Origin: Turbatrix aceti
Lineage: Eukaryota > Nematoda > Chromadorea > Rhabditida > Panagrolaimidae
Assembly (NCBI GenBank): GCA_963969345.1
Contig: OZ017768.1
Coordinates: forward strand, 8,208,718 to 8,272,717
Direction: 5' to 3'
Length of the DNA stretch: 64,000 nucleotides
Positions 46,103-58,546 of the stretch are shown here, in pieces (positions within the stretch are counted from its first letter, which is position 1; each line of letters begins with the position of its first letter). The position numbers were made by a program, and so were the translations under genes. The notes beneath the pieces were generated by a model, which saw only the letters and a list, made by a program, of their open reading frames with translations, did no database searches and had not been told where the DNA came from.

Positions 46103-49100
46103 TCAGGCGGATCCGCCGTCGGCCTTGAGCTCGTCTTCAAAGTCCTTCATCGCAAGGTTCAGCTCCGTGAAGATGGCCTGCGCGAGTTTGTAGTGCGGCT
46201 TGTCTACCTGCTTGTCAGGATGGACGAGGAGACACGCGCGGAAGTATACCTTCTTGACGACCCTGTCCGAGAGCATGTCCGTGATCTGTGGCACCGTCCA
46301 CGTGCCTGCGTCCTCCCAGAGGACTTCATCGAGCGAAGCAAGGAGTGCCCGGATGTTTCCGTTCTTTCCATCCTTCCAGTTTCGTACTTTGATTGCTACC
46401 GGGTCCAGGTACTTGTTTTCCTCCACTTTTTTCATTTCGTGGATCGTGGTTGGTTTTTTCGCGGTATGCGTGAAGCCTTGGTCAGCCAGGATGTCGCCGA
46501 AGATGTCATTTGTATTTTTCAGGGCTAAAATATTTTTTTGTGTACAATTTAAAAAATTGGGGTGTAAAAACTCACTGGAAGCCTTTTTAGGCTGATTTTG
46601 TTCCAACGGCGTCGACCTGCCGCTGTTGTTCGCCGACTTGCCATGAGTCGAGTCGAACATGCCGGCAAAGACGTCGTCCCGGCTCTTTTTCGCGTCGGGA
46701 AACACCGGAGCCGAGACGTTTCTGTGCATGGGGGGTATGGGCATCGAAGCTCCTCCCCCACCCAGAAGATCCCCAAACGGATCCTTGCTCTGATGCCTCG
46801 GAGGCGGCCGGGGTGGTGGATCGTGTGCTTCGAACGAAAAATCATCAATATCATCGATGAGCTTTTCCGTATCATCGGCGGGTCTCTGCTTTTGCTGGGC
46901 ATGTATCGACGCGGGTTGCGGGGTTTTTTCGTAGTCAAATTTGTAGAGATCCGCGTCATCGGCCTCGGGCTCGTCCGTGGCCACCCGGATGCCCGCGAGC
47001 CTTTCTGCCTGGGTCGCAGCATCGGTCGGGGGAAGGGCGGTCGACGTCGCTTGGACGGGGGTAGGAGCGGCAGGAGCAGCAGCGGGCACTGATTCCCAGT
47101 TGAGGGACGAAAAGAAATCGTCGAAGCCTGTTCCTCCGGCTTGCTGATGCACGGGCGGGGCGTGGACAGTGCCGATGGTTGTAAAGGGGTCGTCGAGGCT
47201 GTTTTCGGCGATCACTCGGGGCGGTTTGTCGGAGGATGGGGTGACTAGGGGCACGCTTGCACCGGGTGGGGGTGGGGGCCGGGGTGGCTTCGGCTTGGCG
47301 GCAAGTTTCGATGCAGCGGCGGAAAGAGCTTGGCGGACGCGCACTGAAAAAAAAAATTAATTTTATAAAAAAAACAAAAAAACATAATTTTATAAAAAAA
47401 AGAACAAAAGATATTACGCGCGAAAAAAGTTACTCACAATACTGAAAAAAAACGTTACTCGAGTAATGTTACTCGCATACTGTAATTTAGTTGCAAAAAT
47501 GTTACTTTTATCATTCTAAAAATCCTATCACGAAAATATTCATTTTTTCAACTTCTGTGATATCGTATACGTTTTTTCCCAATTTTCAACAAAAAACTCA
47601 CAATTATCATCTTCGCACCCGATTAACCACTCTAATTTCACATCAGAGCTGTTGTACTTCAAAAATTCTGGGATGTGTCTCGGCTGGAATCCTCGATCTT
47701 CTTCAGCGACGCTAACCGACAGCAAAACTTTGAGCCCTGGTGGAAGTGCTCTTTCCCCATCCGGGCCATTGACGTCGAGCTCCTCTTTCTCAAAAGCCAG
47801 GTGATCGGTGAATCCATCGATGAAATTCGCGTGAAAACCGCATCCAAACATGAGAACGGGCTGGAGTCTGTTCTGGATGCGAGACCACCTCGCGTGGTAG
47901 GCTACCACCTGAACATCTTCATTCACAGGCCAGGATTCCAGGTCGATGGATATGGAAGACGTCGCGTGCGCTTCGTGCATCTTGGCGTCTTCGTAGGATT
48001 TTAGGGTCGACCACATTTTTTTGCCTCCGCAGTAGACGTCGACGTAGGGCCGGCAACCGGTACGTGCGTTGTTGAACGTCGGCACTGGCTCGATGTAGAG
48101 ACAGTTCAGCTTGACGGGCGCATTGTGCACCATGACTTTGAGTTCATCGGAAGAAGCACAGGATGCCACGGTTGAGAAAATATCGACAAGACGAAGGTAG
48201 GATGGGGGAAAGTAGAAGGCTGAGCCTCGACGCATGTCCCGGATGGCTTCGACCGTCTGACGGGCTGAGTCGTTGAGTTGGCAGTAAGTCATCAGGCAAG
48301 CGGCGACCAGTACGCATTGGCCTAAAAAATACAGTGAAAAAACGATTGAAAAAGTATAAAAACAAGGTTTTTGTTGTTACAATACTTTTCAGCATAGAAA
48401 CCGTTATTTTAGGTATCCAAAAAGTAACAAAAATAGTAAAAAAGTAACATTGACAAAAATATTACTCGCAGTTTCAAAAACATTATTTTCGTGCAAAAAA
48501 ACATTACTTTAGGTACGGTAAATTTCTCGTTCTTGTGTTACTTTTTTTTAATCAAATATTACTTTTTCTTTTTGCGCGTAAAAAATTACCGTTACTTATC
48601 TATTTTTACTTTTCAAACAGTTACAATCGTGTTTTTTTTTTAAATTCTATTTCACGTTTTTTTTTCAATTTTCCAAGCAACTTACTTTCATTGCCGGTAA
48701 AGAAAACAATATTCTTGGGATCTCTCTTGAGAAAAGTGACCGAATTCGCACAAAGTGAAATCATGTAATCCAGTGAAGGCGCTACCCCCGACGACAGCGG
48801 TGGTAACGGTTTTTCCGATGCGCATCGGTTGTAGTCCGATTTGAGCTCCCTAAAAACAGTCATTTTTTACAAAAATCTCCTAAAAAACAAAAACCGTACC
48901 TTTCACTCAAATTGAACACCACAAACGGTCTCTTGGCAGAGGATTCAACGATGTAGTTTTTCAATTGTTCCTCCGATAGAGCAGCTATTGCCTCGGGCAC
49001 ATTATCGGTATTGAGCGGTGCGATCGCGAGTCTCGAGGTTATCCACGTCACGTCGGGTCCCTTTGAGCCGTACGTCGACTGAACAGACTGAACGACGGCT

Positions 49101-50646
49101 GCTGACTTGTCACGAATATTTTTGAAAATATTGAGGCCCTGGCCCTTGAGTTGGGCCAGCATCTCGGCACCCGAGCCCGCGACTGGGACATCTTCGGGTA
49201 GACCGGCAGATGGCTGGGTAGGCGTGGAAACATCGGGGTTAGACGAGGAACCTGTAGCAATTCCGCCGACGTCGAGGCCAGTGATGGGCTTGGACGGGTC
49301 AATCCTCGATCGTTGGGCTAGGATATCAAGTTGTGTGCAGAGTTCCTGGATGGATGGTCGAAGGTGGGGGTTGGGTTGTAGGAGGCTTTCTGAAAGAAAA
49401 AAAATTGTGAAAAGTTGAAAAAATAACGTGAAAAAGTTGATAAACTAATAAAAACTGTCAAAGATTAAAAAAATCGTAAAAAGTAATACATAAAAAAAAC
49501 TCCAACAAAGATGTTATCTTTTCGTGTCGGGAAAACAAAAACATCTATCGTTGTTATGTTACTTCGGATACGGTATATGTTCTGTTCTTGTGTTACTTTT
49601 TGTTTTTGAAGTTTTTCTTCTTTTCGATCGTAAAACTACCGTAACCTTATTCTTTTCGATCGTAATAAAAACTCACGAATGATAGGATTAAAAACGGCGT
49701 GTGGAGTGGGTGTTTTTGGGAATGTATACTTTGCATTGATAATCCTGAGCTTGGCAGAGTCCTCAAAAGGATGTACGCGGTAGCACATGTAATACAGTAT
49801 GCATCCCAGCGCCCAGATATCCTGCGACGGCCCGATCGCGTAGTTTTGGTACGTGTCGAGGATCTCTGGGGCCCTGTACATCGGTGTCGTGTGTTTCTGC
49901 ATTTCTTCTTCGAGCAGAGACCTCCTGAGGGCATTCCACGAGTCATCTGGTCTCCAGACCTCGCTTGTGGACGATCCAAAGTCGCAGAGCTTGACTTGGC
50001 CCTGGGAGGTGAAAAGAAGGTTTTCAACTTTTATGTCCCGATGCGTGATCGGCGCTGACCGGTCGTGCATGTGTTTGACAGCGTGGGAGGTTGCATAGAA
50101 GATTTTGAAGACATTCTCCGGGTTTAACTGGCCCCGGAGCATGGCTTCGATGACTGAACCCCCACTGCAGAGCTCGGTGAGCAGGTAGTACTCCACGCGA
50201 CCGGGCGTCGGCTGTTTTGTCGTAGAAGCTACGAATTTGACAATGTTAGGATGGCCCGAGAGATCGCGCTGGAACTTGATCTCCCTCGACGCAGCCAACG
50301 CGCCATCTTTATCATGGGCGAGGAGACGCTTGAGCGCATACCACCTCCCCGCGGCATCCTGGGCTGCAAATACCAGCCCAAAGCCGCCCTCTGCGATCAG
50401 GGATTTGAGTTTTACACGAAAATCTCCGATATCGACGGTAGTGCCGACGAGGGGATGGGATGCACCGGTGGACGACGGGGAGCCTGTCGCCGGACGGAGG
50501 GGCGCCGCGTGCTGCTGCACGTAGTTGAACGCCGATCGGAACAGGTCGGCCATCGCCTGCAAGTCGACGTCCGTCAGGGTCAGCATTTTTGGCTTCGTAG
50601 CCCGAGGCCCGAGATCCAGCGACACGCGAGACTCGAGTCTTGTCAT
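46103..50646 (-). CDS. dnj-25: GAK/auxilin-type clathrin-uncoating cochaperone with kinase domain
   Basis: Six minus-strand exons, 50646-49677, 49389-48900, 48849-48686, 48321-47602, 47343-46576 and 46524-46103, give 1177 aa in frame. The kinase domain (about 40-345) has IAEGGFGLVFAA, HRDIKVENLLF, LCDFGSS and MYRAPEILD, as in the AAK1/GAK group. A PTEN-like domain (about 400-560) and C2-like domain (about 560-770; NARTGCRPYVDVYCGGKKM) follow. Then comes a Pro-rich clathrin/adaptor-binding region with DPFGDLLGG, and a C-terminal J domain with HPD (LLVHPDKQ, about 1139). The J domain recruits Hsc70 to strip clathrin coats. The PTEN-like loop lacks the CX5R catalytic motif (FFTGNES in its place), so no phosphatase activity is expected. 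The gene symbol follows the worm auxilin/GAK orthologue and is an orthology guess. Confidence 0.9.
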
Positions 50647-51803
50647 TGTCAACAGTCGGTCGAATCGCAATAAAACTCGTCAAAAAAAGGCAAATTTAAC
50701 GATTGAATGGAAAAAGACGACAATTATAACTGGTAACGATAATTTTACGGTGACTAATGAAAAAACCCTCCAAAAAAGATCGTATCCTGCTTATTCATCC
50801 GCCGAAATATAAAAAAAAATGTAATAAAAAAATATGTCATGCACATTCGCAAAAAAAGAAAAAAAACTGCATCTTCATTTTTTTGGAAGCCAAAAAGTAA
50901 CAAAAAAAGTCGATAAGTATCGTAAACAAAGAGTAACAAAAAAAAGAACGTAACTCATTAACTCACACGAAACGTAACATCTCCGAGACTTTTTTACAGT
51001 TATGTCTCACGTTACTTTCTTTTTTCCTGTCCGGACATTTTTTTTATCGATAAACCATCCATTGTGTCTTATCTCACGCAATTTTACCCCTTTTTCCTTT
51101 CGCGTCGGGTAAAAAGTGATGTTGGGAATGTGCCAGGGACAACGTGTAATTCCGCTTTTTATCAGAAAGCCAGGCAAGTTTGTGTAAACAAACCAGTCTG
51201 ACAAAAAGTATGTATTTGGCCAAAAAAACTGAACGTAACACGGGGAGAAAAAATGACTCATTAGGGATGCAGATAAAACAGATAGAAATCAGTCGTCTAT
51301 CGATTTGTCTGGTCATCTATAATACATCCTCCCCCGGTTTTCTCTGCGCGATAGAATTACGCGCAGTCAGTCTGTCAGTAGACAGATACAACGACCGCCT
51401 CGGGCGAGAAAAAAGAGAAGAAGATAGAGCGTGTAAAACTGACCACTACAAATCCGTCTCCTGGGTTTTTTTAAAGTTTTGTAAAAAAGTTTTTTTATTA
51501 TATAAATCAATGTCCCAGCAAGCAAAAAAAAACACAAAGTGTGCGCCAGAAACAAACCACCGCTGGCAAAAAAAAGCAATGCATGGAAAAAGGAATGAGT
51601 TGGATGACGAGAAAACAAAACGCATGTGAGCACAGAACAGGACAGGACAGCGAAAAAGCAGCCAAACCAGCCATCAATTGGCCAACTTCCTGGCAAAGTG
51701 TCCTCAACAACCGTCGTTTTTATTTCGCCGGTGCAACAAAAAACAGAAAAGCACCTGCTTTTTGACCGTTTCTGAACTCTTTTTCCACCCTTTCACCGTT
51801 ACA
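50647..51803. promoter_or_regulatory. divergent promoter region of the GAK-like gene and UTP6
   Basis: These 1157 bp separate two divergent genes and must contain both promoters. Repeated AAAAGTAAC/GTTACTTT motifs occur (about 50890-51020), like those in introns of both neighbours. No coding exon or RNA gene was recognised. Confidence 0.45.
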
Positions 51804-54797
51804 ATGGCGGAATTTGTTCAGCGTCGCCTGGAAGAGTTCCTGGATGTTTTTACCGAGCTGCAGAAAAACGACTTGCTCAAGAAATCCGAGGTCAAAGGTG
51901 CTGTCCAGCGGATTAGGCATTACAACTATTCCATCTCAAAGCTGGTGAGTTTTTTGCCCTTTTTGAGGTTCATGGATGACAATTGGTGGTTGTAGGGAAA
52001 AAACCCGCAGGACTACATCAGATACGCCGAATACCTCCGAGATCTGTTGCGCATAATCAAAATCAGAAGGCAAAATCTCGATTATCACGACAAAACTGAG
52101 GTTATCGAGCTCAAAATCAAACACGAGGCTGCGTTTTTGTATCGGTGTTGTACTGACCGGTTCAAGGTTTGTTTGTTTTACGGAGAACAGAATTTAGGGA
52201 TGGAAAAAACTGATTTCCGACGTTTTAGCACGAATTTTAGTTTCTTACTCGCGTTTACGATGAAAATACTGTAGAACACTTGATTCTTTATTATCTTTGA
52301 TATCTTTTGTTTTGTTACTCCGATGCCTACTTTTTATCGTATTTTTGTTACTTTCCCACTTTTTTTACGATCAAATAGCCTAAAATCATTTTTTTCCTTA
52401 TTTTCCATCAAACTTGCCTTTTTTTCAGAAACTCGAGTACTTCAAGCATGAAATATCTTTCCTCAAAGAAGTCAGCTTCGAAAAACTTCTCAGCGGCGCG
52501 TATAACCGTCTTCTCCAACTCCACGGCTCCAACCCCCGTAACCACGAAGAGGCCGGCACGTGGGAGTTCTTCGGCAACCATAGCGCCGAAAACAGTCGTG
52601 TTATCTTCCAGGTTGCGGTTCGCAAATTTCCTACAGATCTCGGGCTTTGGATAGCGTTTTTTGAGATGGAAGTCAGCTACGTTCTCATGTGAGTGGTTTT
52701 TTAGGCCTTTACGATTTTTTCAACATAAAATTGATTTTTTTAGGCTTGCAGAGCGTCGTGTGCTGCTTCTCCAGGCAAATGACGAGGACAAGGATCATCA
52801 ATATATGGCTGAACTGCTTGAGGGAATCTCAGATGACGTGTTAAAATTCAAGCTTGCCGAGGTCGTAGTGAAGTTTGGCGCTCAGAAGGTCCGTGAAGAG
52901 GACAGGGATTGTGAGTTTTTATAAATTGAAAAGTAAAAAAAATAACAAATTTGATAGAAAAAATACTTTTATTCATCAAAAGTAACGTTTTTGGGATAAG
53001 AAAAATCTCGAAGCGAAAGTAACTTTTCGGATTGATAACAAACTACCGTATTTTTTTGTACCTAAAGTTATAATTGTCGTTTTTGGTTGTTTTTTATGTT
53101 TTTTATTCGTTTTTTCTTCAGATTTGTTGTTCAAATTTTATTGGGCCGCCCGGAAGCATGGCAAAGCTGCCGAAGCCATTGCCGATGTCGTGTACTCTCT
53201 TCTCTGGCCTGATGGCGACGAAATCAAAACTCCCGATGTCTCAGAAGAAGCCTTTCTTGTTCGTGAATTGAAAAATTCACGGCAACTGGTACGTTTTTCT
53301 TTTTCATTTTTATAATTTTGTTCATTTTTCTAAATTTTCAGCCAGAAAACGAATTTGAATTTTTCAAATCAGTCTACTCGAGCCGAAAGACCCCAAAAAT
53401 GATTCGTTTGTTCATCAGCGTTTGTGTCAAGGTCCTGGACGACGAACTTCTGTCCATCGACGAGGACGTCGTCAAGATGACCCTTCTGAGGCTGTTTGAG
53501 GACCTTCATGAGACTGGTCAGGCCGGCAAGGAGGACTATGGCCGGTATGTGAAGCTCGCCGTCGAGCTGGACATGCTCGAGGATGAGGCGATGATCGACG
53601 AGGCGCTCAAAATGGATGGTGGCAACGTTGACCTCTGGGAGCGGATTTTGGCGAAGAGAATCGAGGCTTTCAAGGATTTGCCGAAGGCAAAAAGAACTGA
53701 AGCGGTGGTGTCGTCGATTCAGGTCTTGCTTGATCAGGCTCTTCAGGCGGTGAGTTTTTGATACCGATTTTAAATTTAAAAAAAAAATAGAAAAAAAAAT
53801 TCAAGATTTTTTTTAGATTTTTGTAAAAACATTTGGTTTTTGTAAAAAATTTCAGAAACCATTTTTTTCAAAAAACATTTATGTGTAATTTTTTCAATTT
53901 TAGAGTATTTTTTTGTCATGTAAAAAAACGAGTTGTACATATACTTTTTTACTAATTTTTTTAAAAAATATTTTTTGGTTTTAAAAACTGCTTATTTTTG
54001 GAATTTTTCAAAAATTCTGCAAGAAATCTAACTTAGTTTTTTTTCTGAATATAAAAAAATGACTGTCATATTTTATTTTAATTTTCAAAATAAGAAACTG
54101 TTTTTTTCTAAAAATGAGTTTTTTTTATATAAAATTCTCTTTTTTTTATATTTTACCATTTTTATGCAAAAAATTTTGTTTTTTTGTGCGTTTTTTAAAA
54201 TTGCTTTTCGTTCCAGGTGCATCCAACATCGTCCTTACCAATCTGGAAGGCGATAATCAGCTTCTCAGCTACCCAATATGCCTTCGGCGAAATGGAAAAA
54301 GTCTTCAAGGCAGCGCTGATCAAGACAACCGGCCAAGTTCACGGAGAACTCAAACGCATTTGGCTGGATTACGTCCGCGTCGCGAAGCCCGATGACATCC
54401 GAACTTATCGCGATGAATTCACGCATCTGTCGGCGACGAGGCCCTGCAGCCTCGGTCTCTACCTGGATTACGTCCAGCACGGTGAGGAAGAACAACCCGA
54501 TTTTGACGCCAAACGAGCTGCCAAAGTTCTCGATCGAATGGTCGCCGAGCATGGATCAAAGTCGCCCGAGGCGTGGTTGGCTTACGGTAAATTTGCGATC
54601 AAGCATGACGTCCTGGCTGTTGGAGGGGTCTATGAGGTTTGTTTTTTTGAAAAAAAAAATTATTTTTTCACTGCACGTGTGATTTTTTTACGGTGAACAT
54701 TTTCTGTTTTCAGCGAGCCTCGATCAATCTGGAACCCCAATTCATTGCCGATTTTAACGAGAAATGGACACTGCTTGTGAAATCGAGCAACAATTGA
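51804..54797 (+). CDS. UTP6: UTP6, U3 snoRNP / SSU processome HAT-repeat protein
   Basis: Eight exons, 51804-51944, 51996-52166, 52429-52688, 52744-52910, 53122-53288, 53342-53749, 54217-54636 and 54714-54797, give 605 aa, close to human UTP6. The N-terminus MAEFVQRRLEEFLDVFTELQ and the following KSEVKGAVQRIRHYNYSI match the UTP6 N-terminal domain. HAT-type helical repeats follow (for example PQDYIRYAEYLRDLL, FPTDLGLWIAFFEMEVSYV, LLFKFYWAARKHGKAAEAI and SPEAWLAYGKFAIKHD). The protein is nucleolar, a part of the UTP-B subcomplex, and needed for 18S rRNA processing. All splice phases agree. The gene is divergent from the GAK-like gene and convergent with the deacetylase gene. Confidence 0.9.
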
Positions 54798-55103
54798 TGG
54801 TTTTTTTCTCGAAAAAAAATTTTCGAAAAAATTTGTTTTCATTTTTTGTTGATTTTTTAATTAGACATAAAAATTTTCACCATTGCACGTAAATATTTTC
54901 AAATTTTTATTTACTTTTTTTCTATTTTTTCTAATTTCACCTGATTGTACACACGGAAAAGTGGGCAATAACAAAAATTAAGTAGGTCGTGGATATCGCT
55001 TTCGTAGTGCGTCTTTGTCGTCAACGAACTGGCGTTCGAAAAAAATAGATAAAAAATTATAAGTAGGGCATTCGATTTTTTTTGCACTAAAAATATTTAT
55101 AAA
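54798..55103. other. convergent 3' flanks of UTP6 and the deacetylase gene
   Basis: AT-rich DNA between the two stops, 306 bp. It should hold both 3' UTRs. Nothing else is seen. Confidence 0.45.
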
Positions 55104-58100
55104 TTACATGTCTGAAACGCCGGTGGGATTGTCCAGCCATGGATACATGTGTGGACACGGATTACACGTCAGAAATTGATGCTCGGAGCTGCCGAGCATT
55201 GGAGTCGGAAATATGCACTTGTTTGGCTTCGCACACGACGTTGCCGGTGACGCGAGTGTTCGTTCGACAACTCGACTGTCGCAGTTGAGATCTGGGAACT
55301 GAAAAAAAATTAAAAATGGTTAAAAAAAATTTTTTTTTAAATTTAAAAAGGGGTAAAAAAAATTTTTGATGGGATAAAACGAACCTGGTCAATTTTATCC
55401 AACGTTTTTGGATCTTGCATCCAGCTCACGAGAGATTTGAGTGTGATAAAGTAGACATCCTTCATGGACTGTAGCTCGGTCAAGAAGACTTCCAACGCTG
55501 CAATGCCGTTTCCGTTACCCAAGTTTAGGTAATCCGAGTTTAGCGACAGAATGAACGGAGCTCGATTTGTCGAGTAGGAAGCGTTGAAATTGGTCTTCAG
55601 GACCTGAACGAGGTCGGACACCGATGAATTGAGCTCTACTGCAGCACGCAGCATAGTCGCTCGCTTGTGTGTCTGGATTTGTGGAAGGTACGAGCCTCGG
55701 ATTTGGTTGAGGGGGATTGACCAGATGCCTGGATAGGAGCTGAAAAGAGGGGACGTTGATATATTTGATTATTTTTGAAAAGTTTTGGGAATTTATTCAT
55801 AAATTTCTATTTTTAACAAAAAAAACTGGCAAACAGCCGAAAACCACGCCTCCGTAGCTCAGTTGGTTAGAGCGTGGGTCTAATAAGCCCAAGGTCGTAG
55901 GTTCGACCCCTGCCGGAGGCAAAGTCTTTTTGATTTTGTTGAAATATTTTTGATTGATCCAAGAATCAAATACGATTTTTGAAAAAACAAACATTTTGTT
56001 GTGATTTTCATATCTATTGACAACAAGAAAATAAAATTTGCATATTTCTAGTAAATAGGAACGCTCGTTTTTAAAAAACTGATGTGAGCTTGATTATCAA
56101 CAAGCGTTCCCGTTTACAAGAAATATGCAAATTTTATTTATTTATTTTTTTTGATATGAAAATCGCAACAAAACGTGTTTTTTTTCAAAAATCGTATTTG
56201 ATTCTTGGTCCAACCGAAAATATTCCAACAAAAGCAAAAAGATTTTGCCTCCGGCAGGGGTCGAACCTACGACCTTGGGCTTATTAGACCCACGCTCTAA
56301 CCAACTGAGCTACGGAGGCGTGGTTTTCGCCATTTTGGTCCTAGCAAGAAAATTTTATGGATCCTAGCACAAAATTTGTAAAAAAATACTTTTGAATATT
56401 TTTTTTGCAATTTCAAAACCCTCAAAACCAACCTCTTAGGACAATCCTTCTCTGCACAGGCCCACGCAGCTTTGAAATCCATGGTTTGGGGCCAGTAAGG
56501 CTCGCCTTTGCTGCCTGGGTTCGCGCTGATGGAGTTGTCGTACAGGAATCCTCCCCTCTGCATCATCTCGAACATCTCGTCACCCCCAGGCGCTAGTTGA
56601 GGTGCTCGGATGCCGACAATAGATTCTTCGGGCACGTTTCCGAACTTGGCGAGTATCCTTCTTTCTCCGTCCATCTCGTTGAGCCACCTGGTTGCACTGG
56701 CACCCTGGAGATTGGCGTGGGTGATGGAGTTGGAAGCGAGTTCATGGCCCTGGTCGGCGAGCCACTGGACTTCGTCGTAGTTGGTCCACTCGTGGGAGAC
56801 GAAGATGGTCGCCTTCGCCGGGCAGCCGTTGGGGTTCCGCGGAGCCTTGGCCCCCGACAGGAGGTGTTTGTACTCCGGCGCTGTTTTTCCATTGACCGCG
56901 TCGTCGAAGGTTAGTACAACAAATTGTGGGATTGATCTCGGGTCGAGGTCGTTGGGCACCTGGCGGCCATCATGGGAGCAAAAGCACGCCGGAAGTTTGC
57001 AATTCTCCGGCTGGCACCTGACAGCCCGGGTCTTGGCACGATTGGGGTGAGAGCGGAAGCGGAGGCCGGTGTTCGGGATGTACTCCACGTTGGCGTTCGG
57101 CGCGGACACCGGCCTGCAGTACCCGTCGACAGCTTCGTGGTCGTGAGCGCAGGCACACCGCTCGTTGACGCACGAGCTTCCGGCAACGCACCTGGCTTCG
57201 GCGTTTCTGCAGCGACCGCCCGGGAGAACGAGGAAGACGTCGTCTCGCACGCAGTAGCCCTGGCTTCCGTCGTGCCCGGCCGCACAGATGCAACGCTTCG
57301 TGTTCCAGTCGCACATTGAGCCTCCCGCACAGATTTCGCCGTGCTCGCAGGAATCGCCTGGCTCGGCGACGCCGTGGCTCAGCGCGGTGCGAACGCATTT
57401 GTCTTCTTTTTCGACGGTGTTGGGAGGACACTCGCAGATTCCGCGGATGCAGGAAGCACCCTTGATGCAGTCATCGACGTCGTCGCAGGTTTCGTGAACA
57501 ATGTGCCGGACTACGGAGCGTTGGACGAAGGCTGGGGTTGTTGGCAGGGTTGGTCGGGGCGTTGTTCCTGTCGCGAGGGGGTCGTCGGCTGAAAACAGAT
57601 TTGTTTACGCGTGAAAATGTATGTAAACAAAAAGTTTTCAACTTACGGTTAAGGCATTTGTCGTACTTCAAAATTTTTCCAGGCATGCAAACACAAATTT
57701 TCTGAATGCAATCTGCATTCTCAGGACACTGATCACCTGGATGGCACTTTGACCCTAGGCTTAGGAATTTTTTTGTCTGTCTGGTCGGCGGAAGTGATAG
57801 GGGAGGATTGACCATCTGCTGCGGCGTCATCGGCTGCATAGGACGTGGCGGCAGTGGGAGGGGCTGTTGAATCGGTGGGCGTGTTCTTGCCTGAAGAGTC
57901 GTAGGTTTTTGTGTAGTCGTCGTGGGGGGTAGCGTTCGGGGCGTAGTCGTTGGCGGAAGGGTCGATGGACGCGTCGGCGGAAGAGTCGGTGGACGCGTTG
58001 ACGAAATAATCGGGATCGTAGTCGTACGTGTTTGAGCATTTGATTGGGTAAGGGGATTGTAACTGAAAGTCACGGGGGACAGAATACCGACCGTTTGAGC

Positions 58101-58546
58101 ATTCGGTAGGTGAATCGTAAATGTCTCCAACTTGGGGGTTGGAGGAGGCGGAGCAATAGTGGGGTACTCTCCCGGTGGCATGACAACTATCGGGGGAGAC
58201 GTCGGTTTTTGTTCTACCATTTTTGGAGTGGGGGCTGGGGTTGTAACCGGGGTCGGTGGAAGAGAAACAGTCGGGATATCAATGATATAAGGTGATTCTG
58301 TAGTTGGCTGTTTTGTAGGAGGTGCAGTGACGGCGATGAGCATAGGCCCGGAATGTGTGAGTATCGGATGCCGGGTCGAAGCGGCGTTCTTTGGCTCGCA
58401 CTCTTCGGCAAAGAGGTTATAAATGTAACCAATGGCACACTTGCAGATGCCGTCGAAGCACTGCGTGCCCTTGTCGCCGCAGTTGTTCATCTTGACGCTA
58501 CAAGGCTCGCCGAAGCGTTGAAGACGGAGCATGTGAATGTGGACTT
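55104..58546 (-). CDS. lgx-1: LGX-1-like chitin/polysaccharide deacetylase with EB modules (5' end unresolved)
   Basis: Minus-strand exons 58546-57647, 57588-56433, 55739-55385 and 55298-55104 join in phase and end at TAA 55104-55106 (868 codons incl. stop, from a split first codon). Cys-rich EB-type modules come first (GTQCFDGICKC, CPENADCIQKICVC, CIKGASCIRGICEC, GGSMCDWNTKRCIC), with a long Thr/Pro-rich linker. A NodB-type deacetylase domain follows: motif 1 LTFDDAVNG, motif 2 ASNSITHANL, motif 3 GIRAPQLAPGG, then FLYDNSISA and LSLNSDYL. Secreted chitin-modifying enzyme of cuticle, pharynx or eggshell matrix is the family role. In motif 2 the usual first His is Asn, so zinc binding may be weak. 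No signal peptide is found at the 5' end. The first exon needs one base from upstream, exactly what the EB exon ending at 60404 supplies, so the two may be one gene. Confidence 0.78.
55848..55921 (+). tRNA. tRNA-Ile (anticodon AAT)
   Basis: A 74-nt cloverleaf. The acceptor stem GCCTCCG pairs with CGGAGGC, followed by discriminator A. The D arm is TAGCTCAGTTGGTTAGAGC, the anticodon loop CTAATAA (AAT, read as isoleucine), and the T arm GTTCGACCC. A T run (CTTTTTG) follows at 55926 and fits a polymerase III terminator. There is no intron. Confidence 0.95.
56246..56319 (-). tRNA. tRNA-Ile (anticodon AAT), inverted copy
   Basis: This is the exact inverse of the tRNA at 55848-55921 (same acceptor stem, CTAATAA loop and T arm). 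It lies on the other arm of the palindrome, in the sense orientation of the host deacetylase gene. Confidence 0.95.

Larger units (their letters stand above)
55838..56329. repeat. large inverted repeat carrying two tRNA-Ile genes
   Basis: Two arms of about 230 bp, from 55838 rightwards and from 56329 leftwards, are inverse copies with small differences. They cover the tRNA genes and their flanks (AAATACGATTTTTGAA and ATTTGCATATTTCT occur on both arms, inverted), with a short unpaired centre near 56070-56100. The structure lies in the intron between deacetylase exons 56433-57588 and 55385-55739. Confidence 0.85.
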
